From Trinickia sp. Y13 (GTDB lineage: Bacteria; Pseudomonadota; Gammaproteobacteria; Burkholderiales; Burkholderiaceae): a DNA stretch of 64,000 nt. Below the pieces are notes generated by a model. It ran no database searches. It saw only the letters and a list, made by a program, of their open reading frames with translations, and was not told the origin of the DNA. Made by a program: the position numbers and the translations under genes. This document shows, piece after piece, positions 56,216-64,000 of this stretch (within the stretch, counting starts at the first letter, position 1; the number at the start of each line of letters is the position of its first letter). The stretch covers positions 434,001 through 498,000 of the forward strand of contig NZ_JAKWFK010000004.1 of assembly GCF_029522115.1 (NCBI RefSeq), in the 5' to 3' direction.

Positions 56216-56988
56216 ACGCGCGGCGATTTGCGGGCAAGACGATGATCGTGACGGGCGCGGCGCAAGGGATCGGGCGCGGCGTCGCGTTGCGCGCGGCGGC
56301 CGAAGGGGCTAGCGTCGTGCTCGTCGACCGCGCCGACTTCGTGCACGACGTGGCCGCCGAGGCCGAAGGCGCATCAGCCACCGGGTGGATGGCCGACCTG
56401 GAAACCTATGAGGGTGCGGCTTCCGCGGTGGCATTCGCGCTTCGTACGTTCGGGCGCATCGACATTTTGATCAACGGCGTGGGCGGCGCCATTCGCATGC
56501 GGCCGTTCGCGGCGTTCGAGCCGGCCCAGATCGATGCGGAAATTCGACGTTCGTTGATGCCGACGCTGTACGCCTGCCACGCCGTACTGCCAGCGATGCT
56601 CGAAGGCGGGGGTGGCACGATCGTCAATCTGTCGTCGAATGCGACGCGCGGGATTCGACGCGTGCCGTATTCGGCGGCCAAGGGCGGCATCAATGCGCTG
56701 ACGCAGTCGTTGGCGATGGAGTACGCCGAGCACAACATCCGTGTGGTGGCGACGGCACCCGGTGGCACAGACGCGCCGCCGAGGCGAATACCGCGCAATG
56801 CGTCCGGCGACACCGAACAAGAAAAGGCATGGATGGCGGAAGCGGTGGCGCAGGTGACGCAAGCCACGTTCTTCAAACGATACGGCAGCATCGAAGAACA
56901 GGTGGCCCCCATTTTGTTTTTGGCCTCCGACGAGGCCGCCTATATCACGGGCACCGTTCTGCCTGTCGCAGGCGGCGATAACGGCTGA
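56212..56988 (+). CDS. benD: cis-Dihydrodiol benzoate dehydrogenase
   Basis: This 258-aa short-chain dehydrogenase converts 1,6-dihydroxycyclohexa-2,4-diene-1-carboxylate to catechol and CO2. The nucleotide motif is TGAAQGIGRG (residues 14-23), and the catalytic pair is Y153-x-x-x-K157 with the serine at S141 or S142. It completes the benABCD set, so benzoate becomes catechol for the cat genes. Confidence 0.95.
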   Translation: MNARRFAGKTMIVTGAAQGIGRGVALRAAAEGASVVLVDRADFVHDVAAEAEGASATGWMADLETYEGAASAVAFALRTFGRIDILINGVGGAIRMRPFAAFEPAQIDAEIRRSLMPTLYACHAVLPAMLEGGGGTIVNLSSNATRGIRRVPYSAAKGGINALTQSLAMEYAEHNIRVVATAPGGTDAPPRRIPRNASGDTEQEKAWMAEAVAQVTQATFFKRYGSIEEQVAPILFLASDEAAYITGTVLPVAGGDNG

Positions 56989-57091
56989 GGCGCGGGTATT
57001 GGAATCCGAAAGATCGATCACCACACACTGTGAAAACACAAAAGTACTCGGTTTCCGGGTGTCGCTTTACCCTTCCCAAGCGCTCGTCGAC

Positions 57092-57382
57092 ATGGATCCT
57101 GCTTCAGGCACGCGGGAAGGCGACGAGTTGGAGATTCTCGCGATCCTCGTCGAGAAGTATGAGGCCGAGCACTTCCCGATGGCGGCGCTGAGCCCGATCG
57201 AGGCGATCAAATTTCGGATGGAACAGGCGGGTCTGTCGGTCTCCGGCGTGCAACCGTACATCGGGAACAGCAACCGCGTGTATGAAGTGCTCGCGGGCCG
57301 CCGCGCGTTGAGCCTCGCTATGATCCGCAAGTTGCACGATGCGCTGCATATTCCCGCCGAGGTGCTGATCGGAACCGCGTAA
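57092..57382 (+). CDS. HigA-type antitoxin-like protein, N-terminally shortened, no toxin nearby
   Basis: This 96-aa helix-turn-helix protein matches the C-terminal three quarters of HigA/HipB-type antitoxins (GDELEILAILVEKYEAEHFPM, then RVYEVLAGRRALSLAMIRKL). The normal N-terminal segment of about 20 residues is mostly gone; the reading frame is open upstream (to a TTG at 56999) but the extra residues do not match well. No HigB-like toxin is upstream or downstream, where benD and an IS remnant lie. It is probably a leftover of a toxin-antitoxin pair cut by the insertion of the ben genes or the IS. Confidence 0.65.
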   Translation: MDPASGTREGDELEILAILVEKYEAEHFPMAALSPIEAIKFRMEQAGLSVSGVQPYIGNSNRVYEVLAGRRALSLAMIRKLHDALHIPAEVLIGTA

Positions 57383-57584
57383 CTGCAACGTCGGCAACAG
57401 TCGTCGAAACGCCGCAGACCTTCGCAAGTAAACCAATGAACATGGCATATCCGCCGCCGCCGATTACGTGACGAGAGGCGCGAGGATAGAGATGGGTAGG
57501 CTCGGCGTCATCTTCGCCTTCGGGCAAAAAGCGGACATCGGTTGCTTCTTTACACTCCGATGCACTTCTTAAGCGAGGTTGCAG

Positions 57585-57716
57585 ACTGATCTATCTGCCT
57601 ACTCACAGGCCAGGCTGGATGCCATAGCCAGGCGGCTCAACGAACGTCCCCGAAAAACACTAGACTTCGATACGCCGGCTGAGCGATTTAACCAAATCGT
57701 TGCATTGACCGGTTGA
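57585..57716 (+). mobile_element. IS30-family transposase remnant (C-terminus)
   Basis: A 43-codon frame ending at TGA 57714-57716 reads [18 protein letters not shown], then [17 protein letters not shown] and ends VALTG. This is the C-terminal end of IS30-family transposases. The rest of the gene is missing. The remaining parts of 57383-57830 are without a recognised feature. Confidence 0.8.
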
Positions 57717-57830
57717 ATCCGCCACCCATTCCGGTCACGCACTTCTGTCCAAAGCACCCGTTCATGGACTAAAACTCCACGCCTCATTTCGTCCGGCGAT
57801 CAGGCTATCCTAAGCGGCAGATGGCAACTC

Positions 57831-58715
57831 CTACGCCAATCGAAGATCCCACAACGCATCAAGTACGTGCTGCGTGCAACGCTCAACGGGCCGTGCACGG
57901 TGAGCAATACCGAGCCGACGCCACAACGCCGGGCGCAGCGGACGAATGGCAATGCGCCCGTTGCTCATGGGCGTAGTGGCCTCGTGGGGCAACAGCGCTG
58001 CGCCATAACCAGCCGCGACCAGACTCTTGATCGCGTCGTTGTAGTTAAGCTGCATGCGCGGCAAAGGATGGTGCCCTCCGGTCGCGAACCATTCCGCAGT
58101 CAGACGCGAAAGACGCGTGGTGGCGTCATTGAGAATGAGAGGTTGGGAGGCGAGCCATTCAGGAGTGACGCGGGCCGGACACCGCCAATGCGCTGGCACA
58201 AAGGCCATCACAGGATCGCGGCGCCAGGGCTTTATCACGAGTCCAGCCACTGGTGGCTGAGGCAACGCGATCACCCCGACATCCAGCGTTCCGTCCACCA
58301 GCCGGGAAAGGGTTTCCTGCGAAGTGAGCACTGCAATCTCGATGTCGATGGCGGGGTGGTGCTCGCGCAGTACCTCCAGCGCTTGCGGCAGCAGATGAGC
58401 GATGACGCCTGTCGACGCGCCGAGACGCGCACGTCCTTCGAGTCCCGCCACCTGGCGTTGAATATCGTCTAGCGCCTGTTCCGCGTCGGCCAGCAATCGG
58501 CGCGCGCGCTCTACCAGCACCTCACCTATGGGCGTCGGCCCCACATGCCCCCGCTTGCGTAACAGGAGTGGCGCGCCAATGCGCTCTTCGAGTTCAGCGA
58601 TGTGGAGGCTGACTGTTGGCGGTGCCAGGTTCAATGCGCGCGCCGCATCGGCAAATGAACCACGGTCGGTAACGGCTACCAGGGTGCGCAAACGGTCCAG
58701 GCTGATTTCTCGCAT
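57831..58715 (-). CDS. LysR-family transcriptional regulator
   Basis: This 294-aa regulator has an N-terminal helix-turn-helix ([20 protein letters not shown], then [18 protein letters not shown]) and a LysR effector domain. It is divergent from the argC-like gene (129 bp between starts), its probable target. A connection to arginine or an amino-acid signal is possible but not shown. Confidence 0.9.
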   Translation of the reverse strand: MREISLDRLRTLVAVTDRGSFADAARALNLAPPTVSLHIAELEERIGAPLLLRKRGHVGPTPIGEVLVERARRLLADAEQALDDIQRQVAGLEGRARLGASTGVIAHLLPQALEVLREHHPAIDIEIAVLTSQETLSRLVDGTLDVGVIALPQPPVAGLVIKPWRRDPVMAFVPAHWRCPARVTPEWLASQPLILNDATTRLSRLTAEWFATGGHHPLPRMQLNYNDAIKSLVAAGYGAALLPHEATTPMSNGRIAIRPLRPALWRRLGIAHRARPVERCTQHVLDALWDLRLA

Positions 58716-58844
58716 GTTGCCCGTCCAGGTTCAGGGAAACTGAATGTTTACGTCATGAAATTCAACTTTCCCTATTCTAGCCGTCCGCGCAAGATAGGAG
58801 CTCGAATTACCGTTACAACCCACGATCAGCGGAGTCACCCACGT

Positions 58845-59774
58845 ATGAGCGCTCCCATTGTTTTCATCGACGGCGACCAGGGCACCACCGGGCTGCAGAT
58901 CCATGACCGGCTGTGTAACCGTACCGACATCAGGCTGTTCACGCTTGCAGCGGCGGAGCGCAAAGACTCGCGACGCCGCGCAGAAGCCATCAACGCCTGC
59001 GACATCGCCATCCTCTGTCTGCCCGATGCTGCCGCGCGCGAGGCAGTGCGCACCATTGTCAATCCTGCCGTCCGGGTTATCGACGCGAGTTCCGCCCATC
59101 GCACGCAGCCGGACTGGATTTACGGTTTCCCGGAAATGTCGCCGGGGCAGGCTGGGAAAATTGCGGGCGCCCGTCGAGTCACCAATCCCGGTTGCTATCC
59201 GACTGGTGCGGTTGGCTTGCTGCGTCCGTTGGTGCAGGCGGGGCTCATACCAGACAATTACCCGATCAGCCTCCACGCGGTATCCGGCTACTCAGGACGC
59301 GGGCGTGCCGGCGTGGAGCAACATGAGGGACCGGGCGCTGCCAGCGCGCGTTCGTATCAGGTTTACGGTCTGGAACTCGCGCACAAGCACGCGCCGGAGA
59401 TCCAGCAGTACGCCTTGCTTACTGAGCGTCCTATTTTCGTCCCTGCGTACGGAGCATTTCGTCAAGGCATCGTGCTGACGGTGCCGCTGGCGTTGCGGCT
59501 GCTGGCGCCCGGTGTGAATGGCCCGACGGTACACGCATGTCTGGCACGCCACTACGCCGAGGTAACTCATGTACGAGTCTTGCCCCAGCACGAATCGAGC
59601 ACCCTAAAGCACTTGGACCCGCAAGTGCTGAACGGTACTAACGACATGCACTTGAGCGTATTTCATGACACGGAGCACCGGCACGTCCTGCTCGCCGCGA
59701 TTTTCGACAACCTTGGAAAAGGCGCATCCGGAGCTGCGGTTCAGAACCTGGACCTCATGCTCACGCAGCATTAG
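58845..59774 (+). CDS. argC: N-acetyl-gamma-glutamyl-phosphate reductase (short type), accessory copy
   Basis: This 309-aa enzyme belongs to the short-form ArgC group. The catalytic cysteine is C117 in NPGCYPTG, preceded by an ASSAHR tract. It reduces N-acetylglutamyl phosphate in arginine biosynthesis. The start ATG 58845 with GGAG upstream gives the usual size. It sits alone with a divergent LysR gene instead of with other arg genes, so it is likely a second, regulated copy; its exact substrate may differ. Confidence 0.88.
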   Translation: MSAPIVFIDGDQGTTGLQIHDRLCNRTDIRLFTLAAAERKDSRRRAEAINACDIAILCLPDAAAREAVRTIVNPAVRVIDASSAHRTQPDWIYGFPEMSPGQAGKIAGARRVTNPGCYPTGAVGLLRPLVQAGLIPDNYPISLHAVSGYSGRGRAGVEQHEGPGAASARSYQVYGLELAHKHAPEIQQYALLTERPIFVPAYGAFRQGIVLTVPLALRLLAPGVNGPTVHACLARHYAEVTHVRVLPQHESSTLKHLDPQVLNGTNDMHLSVFHDTEHRHVLLAAIFDNLGKGASGAAVQNLDLMLTQH

Positions 59775-59821
59775 AAGCAAAGGGTGACGGCGCGATGGCG
59801 CCTCGACACCCCGCGCCCCGA

Positions 59822-60289
59822 TTACCAGGTGATGCAGTCTTTTGAACTCGCCAGCAAGGCGAACACGTAGGCACGGCCATCTCGATGTATCCGCCCGAAA
59901 ATCCCCGTAATAGCGAGTGTCACCGATTTCGCGGAAACTAAAGTAAACACGAGCCGATGCCGTACGAGCGTGAACCCGCTCGAGTAGCCCGCCTTGATTC
60001 CGCCCGGATACGTGAGTTCTTGAATTTTCGCATTAATGCGATACGCGACAACCTCACCGTCGGCAATACACTTCACGCCGCGGCCTTGGTCGAACTTGCC
60101 TGCAGTGCCCTGCCCGAAGTGGATACCGCCATGCCACAGCCCGTTCGCACCGAGCGGATAAAAGCCATCTTCCGAAGCACTCAATGCGCGGAGATAGTCT
60201 TCCGGTGCAGGTCGAGCGCCAGGATTCGCCAAAGAAAACGGATACACCCACGTCTCGACCCGAGACGGCTGTTCTTGCTGCTGCTCCAC
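59822..60289 (-). CDS. Truncated T6SS-linked protein (N-terminal part)
   Basis: The first 110 residues of this 155-aa frame resemble a group of Burkholderia proteins encoded near vgrG/PAAR genes (FYPLGANGLWHGGIHFGQGT, GVKCIADGEVVAYRI and SSGFTLVRHRL). Homologues are several hundred residues long and carry a peptidase-like or cell-wall domain. Here the resemblance ends after LVRHRL, and the last 40 residues do not match the family. The GTG start at 60289 has AAGGA upstream. No vgrG or other T6SS gene is in the window, so this is probably a fragment. The assignment rests on memory of family patterns. Confidence 0.5.
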   Translation of the reverse strand: MEQQQEQPSRVETWVYPFSLANPGARPAPEDYLRALSASEDGFYPLGANGLWHGGIHFGQGTAGKFDQGRGVKCIADGEVVAYRINAKIQELTYPGGIKAGYSSGFTLVRHRLVFTLVSAKSVTLAITGIFGRIHRDGRAYVFALLASSKDCITW

Positions 60290-60533
60290 TAGCTATCCTT
60301 TTTAATTCGTTTGTCTTACAGGGATGCCTGTTCACCGACTCTCAGTCGGCGGTTGACCGCTATTATCCTGATGCCTTTGGAGATTGCAATCCGATGCGGC
60401 GACGTTGTCGGTCGCAGTTTGGCCGAACCCGGTCGACTACCATCGAGGAGGAGGCTGACCGACGGAAGCAGACCCATAAGGGATACCCTCTCCGCCCGAA
60501 AACGGACGTTCAAATGGAGGTTCCGCGACGCAT

Positions 60534-61409
60534 CTACGAAATCTTCGTCGCAGTGAACAATACATGCCCACCGCCAGAGCGAGCTTCGCTGGCTTCTACG
60601 GGCGATTGAACTGCCGTCGTTGCCGGATCCAGGTAACGGGAGAGCAGGCGGCGACCAGTCACATCGTCGATTTCCGAGAAACCCATTTCGCGCAACTTTT
60701 CGTGGAGTGCCGGCGCATCGAAGTGGCTCAGAAACGGTTCGCCCGCAGCCATCGCCCGCCTTGCTCTTGCCTCGTGCATCGCCAATCGTTCGGCGGAAAA
60801 CGTAGCGGGCGGATCGCTATAGTCAAACACCACCTCTGCGCCGCCAGGAAGGCAGGAAATCATGCTGAGCGTCCCGTCAATCGCTTTTTCTGTCAAATAA
60901 GGAACGACACCGAGCCAGACGAAAAAGGTTCGCTGCGTCGGCTTGAAGCCGGCTGACTTCAGAGCATCCAGTAGCGCATCGTTCTCAAAGTCGACCGGTG
61001 CATAGATCAGTGAATCGGGACACGCTATGCCGACTTGCTCGAGCCGTCGTCGCTTCCATGCCTGTGTGGCCGGATGATCGACTTCAAAAATGCGAGCATC
61101 GCTGGTGAGCTCGCTGCGGTACGGAAAGGTATCCAGGCCGGCACCAAGAATCACGATCTGCCGCACGCCGCGCTGGTCAACGGCACGCATGAGTGCCGTC
61201 TCGGCAAATCGTGATCGAGCTGCGATGAACATTCGCATGCTACGCCGGGACGTTTGCGATTCGTCGTCGAGCCTTATGTCCTCGGGCTTCAGCCCAACTA
61301 TCGCTAGCGCTAGACGGTCCTTGAAAATGTTTCCACCCTCTACCACTTGATGAACGGCGCGATGAGTTGCGGCGGAAAATGCTGTGCGGCTGGGTTCCTG
61401 TTCTCGCAT
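60534..61409 (-). CDS. SAM-dependent methyltransferase (PPM1/TcmP family)
   Basis: This 291-aa class I methyltransferase belongs to the leucine carboxyl methyltransferase-like (TcmP/PPM1) group. Motifs include RQIVILGAGLDTFPYR (SAM loop), FEVDHPATQAWKRRRL and the catalytic region FVWLGVVPYLTEKAI. Members methylate carboxylates or hydroxyls of secondary metabolites, but the substrate is not visible here. Monocistronic. Confidence 0.9.
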   Translation of the reverse strand: MREQEPSRTAFSAATHRAVHQVVEGGNIFKDRLALAIVGLKPEDIRLDDESQTSRRSMRMFIAARSRFAETALMRAVDQRGVRQIVILGAGLDTFPYRSELTSDARIFEVDHPATQAWKRRRLEQVGIACPDSLIYAPVDFENDALLDALKSAGFKPTQRTFFVWLGVVPYLTEKAIDGTLSMISCLPGGAEVVFDYSDPPATFSAERLAMHEARARRAMAAGEPFLSHFDAPALHEKLREMGFSEIDDVTGRRLLSRYLDPATTAVQSPVEASEARSGGGHVLFTATKIS

Positions 61410-61798
61410 TTCACTCTCGTACAGTATCTGGAATTGCCGGATCGTTGAGGGAAATGGCTACCGGTAGTCCCGCATAGGTACATGCCGATCGCCAACCATA
61501 TGGACCACTGCATCGAAGGATGCGTCCATGGTCGAGCTTGCACGGCTCCTCCGGCAAATGCGTGCCCAGTTCCTGACTAGCTCCGCACCGCCAGCCCAGC
61601 CTTCGCGCGCGTGGGCGCGTCCAATATCTGGCTACCCGTGAACCTCGACTTCTTCATCGGCAGAACGCCCTCTTAACGAGAAAATGCTCATTCTCCCGAC
61701 GCTGGATTTTGCGCGGGCATGACCATTCCGGCACCGTCGATATTTTATCCTACTACTATTCGGCTTTATACTACTATCAATAGGACACTGGAGATGAC
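61410..61798. other. Intergenic region with a direct repeat before the TetR gene
   Basis: These 389 bp separate the methyltransferase gene from the TetR gene. TACTACTAT occurs at 61751-61759 and 61769-61777, spaced by 18 bp, close to the TetR start at 61799. A TetR operator there is plausible. No gene was recognised in the rest. Confidence 0.5.
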
Positions 61799-62386
61799 AT
61801 GGGACGTTTGGGTTTCACGAGAACACAGGTGGTAGACACCGCGGCGCAGATCGTTGACGAGGACGGCCTAGCGGGCCTGACGATGGCCGCGCTGGCCAAG
61901 CGCCTGGGCATCGCGTTGCCAAGCCTGTACACGCATGTGCGCAGCCTTGACCACCTGCGTCAGGAGGTCGCCCTCGCCGTCACCGAGGGATTGAGTAGCG
62001 CCATGGACGACGCGATCCGGGGTCGTGCCGGCGCGGACGCCCTTGCGGCCCTAGCCAACGCATACCGCGCCTATGCGGTGCGCCATGCGGGACGGTATGC
62101 CGCGTCGATGGTGATTCAGCCCGATGCGGGCGACCCGCGCACGCAGGTCGCCATTGGGCACTGTGCGGACGTCGTGTACGGCACCCTGCGCGGCTACCGG
62201 CTGGAAGAGCCCGCGCTTACCTCGGCGGCGCGATTCCTGCGGGCCACGCTGCATGGTTTCGCGAGCATCGAAGGACAGGGCGGATTCGGCCATCCCGCCA
62301 GCGTCGACGCGTCGTTTGCGGACCTCGTGGCCGGCATGCACCGTGCCCTGGAAAGCTGGCCCCAACCCAAACGGCGGGGGCGTTGA
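61799..62386 (+). CDS. TetR-family repressor (WHG-domain type)
   Basis: This 195-aa regulator has the N-terminal helix-turn-helix (TRTQVVDTAAQIVDEDGLAG, then MAALAKRLGIALPSLYTHV) and a C-terminal WHG-type effector domain (ARFLRATLHGFASIEGQGGF). Its stop overlaps the leader of the downstream esterase gene, so the two are likely co-transcribed and regulated by the repressor. Effector unknown. Confidence 0.9.
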   Translation: MGRLGFTRTQVVDTAAQIVDEDGLAGLTMAALAKRLGIALPSLYTHVRSLDHLRQEVALAVTEGLSSAMDDAIRGRAGADALAALANAYRAYAVRHAGRYAASMVIQPDAGDPRTQVAIGHCADVVYGTLRGYRLEEPALTSAARFLRATLHGFASIEGQGGFGHPASVDASFADLVAGMHRALESWPQPKRRGR

Positions 62387-62388
62387 AC

Positions 62389-63201
62389 ATGGCAAGTGAA
62401 TTGATCGAAGGCGTCGTCGATGCGCGCGCAACAAGAACGAGCGTCGATTATCGGGTCTTGATACCGGCCGCCCGCCGTCCCAGCGAGCGCCTGCCGCTGA
62501 TCTTGCATCTGCACGGCGCGATGTCGTCCGCCGCATCACTAGCCCATGCGCGTGGCGCCTATGAGCGCGCCTGGGAGCAGGGTGAACTGCCGCCGGCCGT
62601 CGTAGCTTGCGCGAGCACGCCCACGCTGGGCGGTTTTTACATCGATCACGCGAGCGGGCCGGGATGGGAAACGTTCGTCGGCGTCGAATTCCCCGACTTC
62701 CTGGAGCAACGCTTCAACCTCGCCGGCACACGCGCCGCGGTCGGCTTTTCCATGGGCGGCTACGGCGCGCTTAAGCTGGCCTTGCGCCGCCCCGATGCGT
62801 GGGCGGCCGTGGCCGCGCTGTGCCCTGTCGTCTTCCCGGCCGAGACGGCGGCGGCGGTCCCCGCGGACAACCAGCCGGCGATCCTCGCCGAACTCAACCG
62901 GGCGATGGGTGTGGACGACGCCACATACGCGCGCAATTCCGTGTACGGGCTGCTGCGCGCCAACCACGCCGCGATCCGGCAGGTAGGTACGCGCATCTAC
63001 GTCGATTGCGGCACCGACGACGAATTCCGGCTGCACGACGGCGCCACGTATCTCCATGGCGTCATGTGCGGGCTCGCTGTCCAACACATCTTCAAGTCGA
63101 TTGCCGGTGCGGGGCATGCCGACGCCCACGCACTTGTACGCCAGGCAGACGCCCTCCGCTTCCTGGGCGACGCACTCGCAGCGCGGACACGCACGAACTG
63201 A
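62389..63201 (+). CDS. Esterase of the alpha/beta hydrolase (esterase D-like) family
   Basis: This 270-aa hydrolase has an oxyanion tract LHLHGAMSSAAS, a nucleophile S121 in GFSMGGYGA, and an acid/histidine pair seen in DCGTDDEF and GAGHADAH. It resembles S-formylglutathione hydrolase/esterase D and related esterases. The ATG at 62389 is used; an in-frame TTG two codons earlier overlaps the tetR stop. Substrate unknown. Confidence 0.88.
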   Translation: MASELIEGVVDARATRTSVDYRVLIPAARRPSERLPLILHLHGAMSSAASLAHARGAYERAWEQGELPPAVVACASTPTLGGFYIDHASGPGWETFVGVEFPDFLEQRFNLAGTRAAVGFSMGGYGALKLALRRPDAWAAVAALCPVVFPAETAAAVPADNQPAILAELNRAMGVDDATYARNSVYGLLRANHAAIRQVGTRIYVDCGTDDEFRLHDGATYLHGVMCGLAVQHIFKSIAGAGHADAHALVRQADALRFLGDALAARTRTN

Positions 63202-63317
63202 AAGGCCCGGGCCAGCTCGAAACAGGCCCCGGTCCGGTGTGGCCGGGTAGCTGGCCGATCGCCCACCTGCGGCGCACGATAAAGCCGCGCCACGCCAATT
63301 AACTCTGAGGTAGGCGA

Positions 63318-63908
63318 ATGCAGATCATCGTTGCAACAGACATTCACGGCACTCATGAACAACTGCGAACACAACTGACCGTTCTTGGCGAGTCAATCGT
63401 CGTTTCACCCTGGTCTGGTGACGGAAATCCTTTTGCAACCGAGCATGAGGCCATCTCGCATTTTCATCAACAAGATGGACTTGCCTTTTATGAGAAAAAA
63501 ATCGCTGAAGTAGCACGAGGAAAGCCCTCCGTTCTCATTGGGTTCAGCGTCGGCGCCACCAGCCTGTGGCGGTATGCCGCCAGTCCGCAATGCAACGCAG
63601 CCAGCCTTGCGTTTCTCTATTACGGCTCAAGAATCAGGGATTATGAAGGGCTTGTTCCACGCTGCCCTACAACGGCTTTCTTCGCAGAGCACGAGCCTTC
63701 ATTCAATCCAACCAACTTGGCCAAGGCGCTTGGCCAGTCTGGTGCACAGTGCATGGTTCTCTCCGGCACGCATCACGGCTTCATGAGTCCAACCTCGAAC
63801 CACTACCGAGCCGATATCGCAGAAGAACAGTTTCGGCTATTGAAGGCCAAGATCAGTGAACACCAACACCGCTTAGTCTCTAGTTTCAATGTGCAACACC
63901 CTGGATGA
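63318..63908 (+). CDS. Small dienelactone-hydrolase-like alpha/beta hydrolase
   Basis: This 196-aa protein has a nucleophile elbow GFSVGA (S77), a candidate acid near AEHEPSF (E124 or E126) and a histidine in GTHHGF (H153). The fold is similar to dienelactone hydrolase, but the nucleophile is serine instead of cysteine. Its C-terminal peptide (ADIAEEQFRLLKAKISEH) is repeated as a fragment near 47345. The last codons (SSFNVQHPG) come from sequence that looks like an IS30-type end, so the natural stop may have been lost. Confidence 0.8.
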   Translation: MQIIVATDIHGTHEQLRTQLTVLGESIVVSPWSGDGNPFATEHEAISHFHQQDGLAFYEKKIAEVARGKPSVLIGFSVGATSLWRYAASPQCNAASLAFLYYGSRIRDYEGLVPRCPTTAFFAEHEPSFNPTNLAKALGQSGAQCMVLSGTHHGFMSPTSNHYRADIAEEQFRLLKAKISEHQHRLVSSFNVQHPG

Positions 63909-63920
63909 GGTAAGGTGTTG
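63894..63920. repeat. Inverted repeat and possible IS30-type terminus
   Basis: CAACACC (63894-63900) and GGTGTTG (63914-63920) form a perfect 7-bp stem just after the hydrolase gene. The sequence before it, TTTCAATGTGCAACACC, resembles the terminal repeat of IS30-family elements. The frame that follows could be the transposase start, so an IS30-like element may begin here and continue outside the window. Confidence 0.4.
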
Positions 63921-63922
63921 CG

Positions 63923-64000
63923 ATGAAGAAGTACATGCATCTGAGCGCGGAGAACCGCGCACGCCCCCGACCAAAGCGGTTTCCCCTAGTGAGATCACCA
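63923..64000 (+). CDS. Partial open frame at window edge, possibly IS30-like transposase start
   Basis: An ATG at 63923 opens a frame of 26 codons to the window edge, beginning MKKYMHLSAENRA. The first residues are similar to IS30-family transposase starts (KYTHLS-type), but the following arginine/proline-rich part is not. The call is tentative because the rest is beyond the window. Confidence 0.3.
   Translation, partial: MKKYMHLSAENRARPRPKRFPLVRSP

Noticed and set aside
56999-57091. Upstream TTG start for the HigA-like gene
   Set aside because: Only the last dozen residues of this extension resemble the family; a TTG without a ribosome site is a poor start.
1-64000. CRISPR array, tRNA or rRNA genes, complete prophage
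   Set aside because: No regularly spaced repeats, no cloverleaf-like sequences with the conserved TTCRA loop, and no run of phage genes were seen by eye; a covariance-model tRNA scan would be decisive but cannot be run here.

Overview
The window looks like an accessory, catabolism-rich stretch of a high-GC betaproteobacterial genome of the Burkholderia/Paraburkholderia/Caballeronia type. The organism call is an inference from gene content, GC-rich codon use, a dmp/pox-type phenol hydroxylase, a ben-cat cluster and many LysR regulators. No rRNA, tRNA, CRISPR array or complete mobile element was found.

Layout. (1) 1-7270: multicomponent phenol hydroxylase operon (minus strand; the reductase runs off the left edge) with a sigma-54 promoter, the divergent sigma-54 activator DmpR/PoxR and a GntR regulator overlapping it. 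(2) 7271-8163: fragments of three unrelated genes. (3) 8164-9750: chemoreceptor. (4) 9770-19582: minus-strand operon headed by a guanidine-I (ykkC) riboswitch, encoding an ABC transporter, two urea-carboxylase-associated proteins (carboxyguanidine deiminase-type), a biotin-dependent urea/guanidine carboxylase and allophanate hydrolase. The riboswitch implies guanidine rather than urea as the signal and substrate. (5) 19803-23605: RidA remnant, LysR regulator, alpha/beta hydrolase, beta-hydroxyacid dehydrogenase, DUF1801 protein. (6) 23982-25787: large orphan protein with internal repeats and a hydrophobic core segment. (7) 26135-30261: LysR regulator divergent from an aldehyde dehydrogenase / carboxymuconolactone-decarboxylase-like / quinone-oxidoreductase operon. 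(8) 30700-41895: O-methyltransferase, sulfite dehydrogenase SorAB, amine/amino-acid oxidase with a polar amino-acid ABC transporter and IclR regulator, DNA polymerase II, EamA exporter. (9) 42048-46622: Liv-type ABC transporter, with a leader that carries two tiny coupled ORFs. (10) 46800-49561: degenerate region (hydrolase-tail repeat, IS3 remnant, frameshifted ynfA) plus one lipoprotein gene. (11) 49580-56988: catC-catB-catR (minus) divergent from catA-benABCD (plus), with two CatR/BenM-type operator sequences. catA carries an apparent 1-nt frameshift. (12) 57092-64000: N-terminally shortened HigA, IS30 remnant, LysR plus an extra argC, a truncated T6SS-linked protein, methyltransferase, TetR with esterase, and a small hydrolase followed by a possible IS30-type end.

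How it fits together. Phenol hydroxylase and BenABCD both lead to catechol. CatABC is the ortho-cleavage route onwards, so the broken catA is the main metabolic puzzle. The guanidine operon should turn guanidine into ammonia and CO2 via carboxyguanidine and allophanate. Many gene fragments, IS scars and orphan regulators mark this as a recombination-prone region.
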